From Fulvimonas soli (GTDB lineage: Bacteria > Pseudomonadota > Gammaproteobacteria > Xanthomonadales > Rhodanobacteraceae): a stretch of 64,000 nt of DNA. The position numbers were made by a program, and so were the translations under genes. The DNA lies in assembly GCF_003148905.1 (NCBI RefSeq), contig NZ_QGHC01000013.1, forward strand, positions 1,155 to 65,154. Reading direction: 5' to 3'. Position 1 is the first letter of the stretch, and every line of letters starts with the position of its first letter. Under the pieces are notes generated by a model. It was not told where the DNA came from, did no database searches, and worked only from the letters and a program-made list of their open reading frames with translations. Shown here piece by piece: positions 56,894-64,000 of the stretch.

Positions 56894-57617
56894 GGCCTGG
56901 CCCCTCCCGTCGGCGCGGCTGCAGTGGGCTTGGCGGCGCCGCCTCCGGCCGGGGCCGGCGCGGGCTTCGCCGTGCCGGCGGCAGCCGGCGGCGCGGCCGG
57001 CGCGGCGTTCGCGGGAGCCGCCGCGCTGCCGCCCGCGGCGGGCAGCAGCGGCATGGCGTTGGCGTTCTCGTCCTGCTTGGGCTTGCTCAGCGCCACGTCC
57101 AGGCCGAACACGTAGGGCATGCGGCTGTCGCCGTGGGTGTTCTCGGTCTTGCGCAGGTCGGCGTGGCCCATCCACGGCGAGGCCTCGATGTTGCGCATGT
57201 ACTCGGCCACGCTGGAGTTGGACTGCGCCACGCCGTCCAGCGACATCGAGTCGCCGCTCTGCTTGAGGCCGGTCAGCCGCGCGCTGGCGGGGATGGTCTT
57301 CACCAGCTCGTCGAACAGGTGGACCATCTGCGAGCGGTTGGCCTGCAGCTGCTCGATGATCTCCTTGCGCGCCAGCAGGCGCTGGCGGACCTTCTCCAGG
57401 TCCTTGATCTTGGCGATCTTCTCGTCGAGCTGCTTGATCTGCCCCTGCAGGTAGGCGTTGCGCTCGTTCTGGTTGTCGATGCGCTGGCCCATCCAGAACG
57501 CCCACAGCAGCAGGCACAGCAGCGCCGCCACGAAGGCCGCGCCCAGCTGCAGGAAGAACTCGCGCTCGCGCTGCTTGCGGCGCTCGGCGCGCCACGGAAG
57601 AAGGTTGATGTGTGCCA

Positions 57618-57618
<1 letters not shown>
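56890..57618 (-). CDS. pilN: Type IV pilus assembly protein PilN
   Basis: The 242-residue protein begins with the PilM-binding peptide INLLPWR, followed by a membrane helix (LGAAFVAALLCLLLWAFWMG), a coiled coil and a periplasmic domain. An Ala/Pro-rich tail of about 50 residues is longer than in many homologues. Its start shares one base with the pilM stop. Confidence 0.95.
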
Positions 57619-58926
<1,308 letters not shown>

Positions 58927-61455
58927 ATGCGAATTCTGAAGCGTCTGCTGCGCTGGGCCCTGATCCTGGCCTTCACCGGGCTGTTGCTCGCCGTGCTGGC
59001 CGTGGGCGTGGCCTACTGGCTGATCGCGCCGCGGCTGCCTTCGGTGTCGCAGCTGAAGGACTACCACATGCAGGTGCCGCTGCGGGTGCTGAGCGCGGAC
59101 GGCAAGCTGATCGCCAGCTTCGGCGAGACGCGGCGCATCCCGGTCGACATCGCCCACGTGCCCGACCGGCTCAAGCACGCCGTGCTGGCCGCCGAGGACG
59201 CCGACTTCTACAGCCACCCCGGCGTGGACTGGCACGGCATCGCCCGCGCCGGCTGGCACGTGCTGATCTCCGGCGGCGACAAGGGCCCGGGCGGCTCCAC
59301 CATCACCCAGCAGGTGGCGCGCAACTTCTTCCTCAGCCCGGAGAAGCTCTACTCGCGCAAGCTCACCGAGATCTTCATCGCGCTGCGCATGGAGAACGAG
59401 CTCAGCAAGGACCAGATCCTGGAGCTCTACCTCAACAAGATGTTCCTGGGCCACCGCTCCTACGGCGTGGCCGCGGCGGCCGAGTACTACTACGGCAAGA
59501 CCCTGGACCAGCTGACCGTGGCGCAGTGCGCCACCCTCGCCTCCACCTTCCAGCTGCCCTCGGTGGTCAACCCCATCAACAACCCCAAGCGCATGCTCGC
59601 CCGGCGCAACTGGGTGCTGGGGCAGATGCTGGAGCACCGCTACATCGGCCAGGCCGAGTACCAGCAGGCGATCGCCGAGCCCAACGACGCCTACCCGCAC
59701 GAGCAGCCGATCGAGGTGGACGCGCCCTACCTGGCCGAGATGGTGCGCCAGCAGGCGCTGGACCGCCTCGGCAACGACGCGCTCACCGAGGGCTACGTGG
59801 TCAGGACCACGCTCGACAGTACGCGCCAGCAGGCGGCGACCGAGGCGGTGCGCAAGGGCCTGGTGGACTACGACCACCGCCACGGCTGGCGCGGCCCGGA
59901 GGCGCACCAGGAGCTGGCGCCGGACGCCGGCGCGGCGGACTTCGACCGCATCCTCGCCGGCTACACCGACCTGGCCGGCATGCAGCCGGCGCTGGTCACC
60001 GCCAGCTCGGCGACGCAGGCCACGCTCTACCTGGCCAGCCGCGACAGCGTCACGCTCGACCTCGCCGCGATGGCGTGGGCGCGCCCGTACATCAGCGAGA
60101 CCCGGGTCGGCGCCGCGCCGAGGGCGGTGGACGCCGTGCTCAAGCGCGGCGACATCGTGCGCCTGGCGCGCGACGGCGACGGCAAGTGGCAGCTGACCCA
60201 GCTGCCGGCCGTGCAGGGCGCGCTGGTCTCGCTCAACCCCGAGGACGGCGCGGTGCAGGCCCTGGTGGGCGGCTTCAACTTCCTGCGCAGCAAGTTCAAC
60301 CGCGCGGTGATGGCGGCGCGCCAGCCCGGCTCCAGCTTCAAGCCCTACATCTACTCGGCGGCGTTCGAGCGCGGCTTCACCCCCGCCTCGATCGTCAACG
60401 ACGCCCCGCTCGCCCTGCCCGACCCGTCGCGCCCGGGCGGCCTGTGGACGCCCTCCAACGACGACGACAAGTTCGACGGCCCGATCCGCCTGCGCGAGGC
60501 GCTGGTGCAGTCGAAGAACCTGGTCTCGGTGCGCCTGCTGGACGCCATCGGCGTGCGCTACGCGCGCGACTACGTCACCCGCTTCGGCTTCCCGCTCGAC
60601 GCGCTGCCCAACAACCTGTCGATGGCGCTGGGCACCGCCTCGGTCTCGCCGATGAGCATGGCGCGCGGCTACGCGGTGTTCGCCAACGGCGGCTACCTGG
60701 TCACGCCCTACTTCATCAGCGAGATCGACGACCGCGACGGCAAGCCGGTCTACGTCGCCAACCCGGCCCGCGCCTGCCGCACCTGCCAGGAGCGCCTGCT
60801 CAATCCGACCCCGCCGGGCCCGCCGCCGCCCGACGCCGCCAAGGCCCCGGGCAACGCGGTGGTGGCCTCCGCCGCCTCCGCGGCGGCCGCGCCGGCCACC
60901 ACCGCGCCGCTGCCCGCGGACGCGCACGCCGCCGGCGAGCATGCGCCGGAGCTCGCCCCGCACGTGATCGACGTGCGCAACGACTACCTGGTCACCTCGC
61001 TGATGAAGGACGTGATCCTGCGCGGCACCGGCTTCGCCGCCAAGGCGCTGGGCCGCGACGACCTGGCCGGCAAGACCGGCTCCACCAACGACCACCGCGA
61101 CGCCTGGTTCGTCGGCTTCGACACCGGCGTGGTCAGCGCGGTGTGGGTCGGCTTCGACGACTTCAGCTCGCTGGGCAAGGCGCGCGGCGTGGGCGAGTTC
61201 GGCGCGCAGGCCGCGCTGCCGATCTGGATGGACTACATGCGGGTGGCGCTCAAGGACGCGCCGTCGGCCGCGCTGCCGATGCCGCCCGGCATCAGCACCG
61301 TGCTGATCAACCGCTCCAGCGGCCTGCCCACCACGCCGGAAGACCCCAACGCGATGAACGAGATCTTCAAGGTCGAGGACGTGGACCGCCTGCGCGCGCT
61401 GGCCACCCAGCAGCAGCAGAACGAGCAGGACCAGCACGCCTACGACATCTTCTGA
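58927..61455 (+). CDS. mrcA: Bifunctional penicillin-binding protein 1A
   Basis: The 842-residue class A PBP has a membrane anchor (WALILAFTGLLLAVLAVGVA), a glycosyltransferase domain with AAEDADFYSHPGVDWHGIAR (catalytic Glu), GGSTITQQVARNFFL and an OB insert (about 320-430). The transpeptidase domain carries QPGSSFKPY (SxxK), VQSKNLVS (SxN) and AGKTGSTNDHRD (KTG). An Ala/Pro-rich insert lies at about residues 630-680. It polymerises and cross-links peptidoglycan in the periplasm. The ATG at 58,927 gives the normal short cytoplasmic lead. Confidence 0.95.
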   Translation: MRILKRLLRWALILAFTGLLLAVLAVGVAYWLIAPRLPSVSQLKDYHMQVPLRVLSADGKLIASFGETRRIPVDIAHVPDRLKHAVLAAEDADFYSHPGVDWHGIARAGWHVLISGGDKGPGGSTITQQVARNFFLSPEKLYSRKLTEIFIALRMENELSKDQILELYLNKMFLGHRSYGVAAAAEYYYGKTLDQLTVAQCATLASTFQLPSVVNPINNPKRMLARRNWVLGQMLEHRYIGQAEYQQAIAEPNDAYPHEQPIEVDAPYLAEMVRQQALDRLGNDALTEGYVVRTTLDSTRQQAATEAVRKGLVDYDHRHGWRGPEAHQELAPDAGAADFDRILAGYTDLAGMQPALVTASSATQATLYLASRDSVTLDLAAMAWARPYISETRVGAAPRAVDAVLKRGDIVRLARDGDGKWQLTQLPAVQGALVSLNPEDGAVQALVGGFNFLRSKFNRAVMAARQPGSSFKPYIYSAAFERGFTPASIVNDAPLALPDPSRPGGLWTPSNDDDKFDGPIRLREALVQSKNLVSVRLLDAIGVRYARDYVTRFGFPLDALPNNLSMALGTASVSPMSMARGYAVFANGGYLVTPYFISEIDDRDGKPVYVANPARACRTCQERLLNPTPPGPPPPDAAKAPGNAVVASAASAAAAPATTAPLPADAHAAGEHAPELAPHVIDVRNDYLVTSLMKDVILRGTGFAAKALGRDDLAGKTGSTNDHRDAWFVGFDTGVVSAVWVGFDDFSSLGKARGVGEFGAQAALPIWMDYMRVALKDAPSAALPMPPGISTVLINRSSGLPTTPEDPNAMNEIFKVEDVDRLRALATQQQQNEQDQHAYDIF

Positions 61456-61456
61456 G

Positions 61457-61482
61457 CGCGCCGCCGCCGGCACGGCGGCGCG
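61457..61482 (+). terminator. GC-rich hairpin after mrcA
   Basis: CGCGCCGCCG pairs with CGGCGGCGCG around a 6-base loop, one base after the mrcA stop. There is no T-tract, so a rho-independent role is uncertain. Confidence 0.4.
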
Positions 61483-61588
61483 GGCCGGGCCGCAAAAGCT
61501 TGCGCGCGGCGCGCGGGCCATGCCCGGTTACTTCCCGCCATGCGATTGCGGTAGCCTTGGCCGCGCAGCGCTGGGAAGGAGGAGCACC

Positions 61589-62263
61589 ATGGCACGCGGC
61601 GAACACCATCGCATCCATGCCCAGGACCGCATGCAGCGCAACCGCCTGCGGGTCGCCCAGGAGGCCGCCCGCCTGATGAGCGAGCACGGCATCCGCGACT
61701 TCCACCACGCCAAGCTCAAGGCCGCCGAGCGCCTGGGCGTGCTCGACGCGCAGGCGCTGCCGCGCAACCACGAGGTCGAGCAGGCGCTGCGCGAGCGCCA
61801 GCGCATCTTCCAGGCCGACCGCCAGCCGCAGGCGCTGCGCGCCCGCCGCGAGGCCGCGGTGGAGGCGATGCGCTTCCTCGCCCGCTTCGATCCGCGCCTG
61901 GTCGGCGCGGTGCTCGACGGCACCGCCGACGAGCACTCGGCGGTGTGCCTGCACGTGTTCAGCGACGACCCGGACGCGGTGGCGCTGTTCCTGCGCGAGC
62001 ACGGCGTGCCGGCGGAGACGCAGACCCGCCGCCTGCGCGTCAGCCGCGACATGCAGGCGGAATACCCGGTGCTGCTGTTCGCCGCCGACGGCCTGCCGTT
62101 CGACCTCACCGTGCTGCCGCGCAACGCGCTGCGCCAGGCGCCGCTGGACCGCATCGACGAGAAGCCGATGCGCCGCGCCTCGCTGGCCGGCGTGGAGGAA
62201 CTGCTGGCCGCGCCGGACGGGGACGACGAGTTCGAGCGGATACTGGCTGCCGTGCGGCGGTGA
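61589..62263 (+). CDS. Conserved Xanthomonadales protein of unknown function
   Basis: The 224-residue protein has a charged N-terminal helical region (RMQRNRLRVAQEAARLMSEH, FHHAKLKAAERLGV) and a central part with FDPRLVGAVLDGTADEHSAV and the acidic VFSDDPDAVALFLREHG. The C-terminal VLLFAADGLPFDLTVLPRNA resembles a nucleotidyltransferase-like or ACT-like alpha/beta fold, but catalytic residues are not evident. GGAAGGAGG precedes the ATG at 61,589. I recall close homologues across this order, sometimes with a misassigned Mur ligase name, which the sequence does not support. Confidence 0.75.
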   Translation: MARGEHHRIHAQDRMQRNRLRVAQEAARLMSEHGIRDFHHAKLKAAERLGVLDAQALPRNHEVEQALRERQRIFQADRQPQALRARREAAVEAMRFLARFDPRLVGAVLDGTADEHSAVCLHVFSDDPDAVALFLREHGVPAETQTRRLRVSRDMQAEYPVLLFAADGLPFDLTVLPRNALRQAPLDRIDEKPMRRASLAGVEELLAAPDGDDEFERILAAVRR

Positions 62264-62590
62264 CCGTTCGCGGTTGCTGCGCCTTTCCCATCGAGGCATC
62301 GAAGCAAGGTCGCCGCAACGCCGGCTTGTCGCGCCTCCTCTCCCCTCCGGGGAGAAGGAATGAGGTGAGGGGGCAAGCTCGCGGGTACGCTGATCGACTC
62401 GCAGCGCATGCCGATCGACGGGCACGCTTTATCGGCAGCCCTTTCGCGGTATGGCCCCTCACCCCGGCCCTCTCCCCGGAGGGGAGAGGGCGCAAGGCCC
62501 GCATCGTGGCGCCAGGTTGCGGTGCGCCTCTCTCTACGGAGAGGCCATCGTTCCGGAGGAAGCAACGCACGAGGCAAGCCCCCAACGAAA
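62264..62590. other. Intergenic region between unknown protein and gltA
   Basis: It holds a palindromic repeat pair (62,338-62,490) and otherwise no gene-like sequence. The gltA terminator follows at 62,591. Confidence 0.6.
62338..62490. repeat. Paired palindromic repeat (CTCTCCC family), copy 6
   Basis: The left unit is CCTCTCCCCTCCGGGGAGAAGG followed by AATGAGGTGAGGGG. The mirrored right unit is CCCCTCACCCCGGCCCTCTC followed by CCCGGAGGGGAGAGGG. The spacer is about 80 bases. Confidence 0.85.
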
Positions 62591-62615
62591 AACGCCCCGG
62601 CATGGCCGGGGCGTT
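62591..62615 (-). terminator. Rho-independent terminator of gltA
   Basis: An 11-base perfect stem (AACGCCCCGGC with GCCGGGGCGTT) closes a 3-base loop. On the minus strand it is followed by TTTTCGTT, 30 bases after the gltA stop. It may also act from the plus strand, where TTTCG follows. Confidence 0.88.
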
Positions 62616-62644
62616 TCGCGTCCTGCGGGCGGAAGGCCGGTCGC

Positions 62645-63940
62645 TCAGCGCTTGTCCGCCGGCACGTAGTCGCGCACGCCCGAGCCCACGTAGAGCTGGC
62701 GCGGACGGCCGATGCGCGAGCCGGGGGTCTCGTGCTGCTCGATCCAGTGCGCGATCCAGCCCGCGGTGCGGGCGATGGCGAACATCACCGTGAACATCTC
62801 GGTGGGGATGTTCAGCGCCTTGTAGATGATGCCCGAGTAGAAGTCGACGTTCGGGTACAGCTTGCGCTCGACGAAGTAGTCGTCCTTCAGCGCCGCCTCC
62901 TCCAGCTTCACCGCCACTTCCAGCAGCGGGTCGTTCACGCCCAGCTCGCCCAGCACCTTGTGGGTCATCTCGCGGATGATCTTGGCGCGCGGGTCGAAGT
63001 TCTTGTAGACGCGGTGGCCGAAGCCCATCAGGCGGAAGTTGTCGTTCTTGTCCTTGGCGCGCAGCACGGCCTTCTCGACCTGGTCCGGCGTGCCGATCTC
63101 CTCCAGCATCTTCAGCACCGCCTCGTTGGCGCCGCCGTGCGCGGGGCCCCACAGCGCGGTGATGCCCGCGGCGATCGAGGCGTACGGGTTGGCGCCGGTG
63201 GAGCCGACCAGGCGCACCGTCGAGGTGGAGGCGTTCTGCTCGTGGTCGGCGTGCAGGATGAACAGCAGGTCCAGCGCCTTGGCCGCCACCGGGTTGAGCT
63301 GCAGCGGCTCGCTCGGCACCTCGAACATCATGTGCAGGAAGCGGCTGACGTACTCGAGGTTGTTGCGCGGGTAGCGGAACGGCCAGCCGATCGAGTAGCG
63401 GTAGCAGGCCGCGGCGATGGTCGGCATCTTGGCGATCAGGCGGATCGCGGCGAGCTTGCGGTCCTCCGGGTCGTCCACGTTCAGGTCGTCGTGGTAGAAC
63501 GCCGACAGCGAGGCCACCGCGGCGGCCAGCATCGCCATCGGGTGCGCGTCGTGGTGGAAGCCCTGGAAGAAGTTCTTCAGCGACTCGTGCATCATCGTGT
63601 GATGCGTGATCTGGTGCTCGAAGGCGGCGAACTCGTCCTTCTTCGGCAGCTCGCCGTGGAGCAGCAGGTAGGCCACCTCGAGGAAGCTGGACTTCTCCGC
63701 CAGCTGCTCGATCGGGTAGCCGCGGTACAGCAGCACGCCCTGGTCGCCGTCGATGTAGGTGATCGCGCTCTTGGTGCTGGCGGTGGCGCCGAAGCCCGGG
63801 TCGAAGGTGAAGTGGCCGGTGTCCTTGTACAGCGTGGACAGGTCGATGCAGGCCGGGCCGAGCGTGCCGCTCAGCAGGGGAAGCTCGCTGCTGCGGTGAT
63901 TCGACTCATCGACCAGCTTGACGGTCTTGGGATCGGACAC
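62645..63940 (-). CDS. gltA: Citrate synthase
   Basis: The 431-residue type II (hexameric, NADH-sensitive class) citrate synthase condenses acetyl-CoA and oxaloacetate in the TCA cycle. Seen are the N-terminal beta region ([19 protein letters not shown]), [12 protein letters not shown] (catalytic His region), [15 protein letters not shown] (second catalytic His), [15 protein letters not shown] and the C-terminal RPRQLYVG. It starts with GTG at 63,940 preceded by AAGGAGG. A strong terminator follows the stop. Confidence 0.97.
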   Translation of the reverse strand: MSDPKTVKLVDESNHRSSELPLLSGTLGPACIDLSTLYKDTGHFTFDPGFGATASTKSAITYIDGDQGVLLYRGYPIEQLAEKSSFLEVAYLLLHGELPKKDEFAAFEHQITHHTMMHESLKNFFQGFHHDAHPMAMLAAAVASLSAFYHDDLNVDDPEDRKLAAIRLIAKMPTIAAACYRYSIGWPFRYPRNNLEYVSRFLHMMFEVPSEPLQLNPVAAKALDLLFILHADHEQNASTSTVRLVGSTGANPYASIAAGITALWGPAHGGANEAVLKMLEEIGTPDQVEKAVLRAKDKNDNFRLMGFGHRVYKNFDPRAKIIREMTHKVLGELGVNDPLLEVAVKLEEAALKDDYFVERKLYPNVDFYSGIIYKALNIPTEMFTVMFAIARTAGWIAHWIEQHETPGSRIGRPRQLYVGSGVRDYVPADKR

Positions 63941-64000
63941 GGATACCTCCTTCGCATAGGTCGCGCCGGAGCGACCTCGGAAAGGCGCCGGCCGGCGTGG

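Overview
The window is high-GC DNA of a gammaproteobacterium of the order Lysobacterales (Xanthomonadales), most likely Rhodanobacteraceae or a close relative. The placement rests on the gene set and layout: a divergent mrcA / pilMNOPQ locus, thiS-thiG-trmB, gltA, and dispersed CTCTCCC...GGGAGAG palindromes of the kind common in this order. It is inference from remembered families; no database search was possible.

The window falls into two parts. Positions 1 to about 19,680 are the inner end of a clc/SPI-7-like integrative and conjugative element (ICE) with lower, more mixed base composition. It ends in the 3' part of a tRNA-Gly(CCC) gene (19,679-19,752, minus strand), next to a 641-residue tyrosine integrase (17,514-19,439). 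Reading inward from the integrase come an effector domain of LysR type without a DNA-binding domain, an XRE repressor, a three-gene cargo operon (Rrf2 regulator, thioredoxin-reductase-like oxidase, SAM methyltransferase), a MobH relaxase, an AbrB/PIN toxin-antitoxin pair, DUF3742, a TraG-N membrane protein, a small membrane protein, and a TIGR03755-type transfer protein that has lost its N-terminus. At about 7,890 the transfer genes stop at a junction with the tail of a LysR gene. From there to position 1 lie accessory genes (GST-TetR, alpha/beta hydrolase with divergent LysR, GlxA-type AraC regulator with two membrane proteins) mixed with broken genes (MFS transporter, hydrolase, IS3 transposase pieces, a DUF6094 ICE gene). 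The element looks decayed or rearranged: VirB4/TraC, TraD and most mating-pair genes are not in the window.

From about 19,755 onward the DNA is very high-GC chromosome. It encodes a DUF6600 protein; thiamine thiazole synthesis (thiS, thiG); trmB; an SLC13/TrkA-C permease; a Rieske protein; an Ada-like alkylation repair/regulator protein; an EamA exporter; an AtoE-like fatty-acid permease; a tripartite ABC efflux operon (adaptor, ATPase, two FtsX permeases); a FAH-family hydrolase; mscL; a secreted M28 peptidase; a MarR-adaptor-RND efflux operon; a macro-domain hydrolase; a six-gene MoxR/DUF58/DUF4381/BatA/BatB-TPR/BatD operon; the type IV pilus alignment operon pilMNOPQ; the bifunctional penicillin-binding protein mrcA; a conserved protein of unknown role; and citrate synthase.

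The points most worth a second look are: the ICE cargo operon, which pairs a dithiol-oxidase-like flavoprotein with a methyltransferase; a low-GC patch that covers an orphan secreted-protein gene and the 3' end of pilQ; a BatB whose metal-binding MIDAS residues are changed; and six copies of a paired palindromic repeat, one of them inside an operon.
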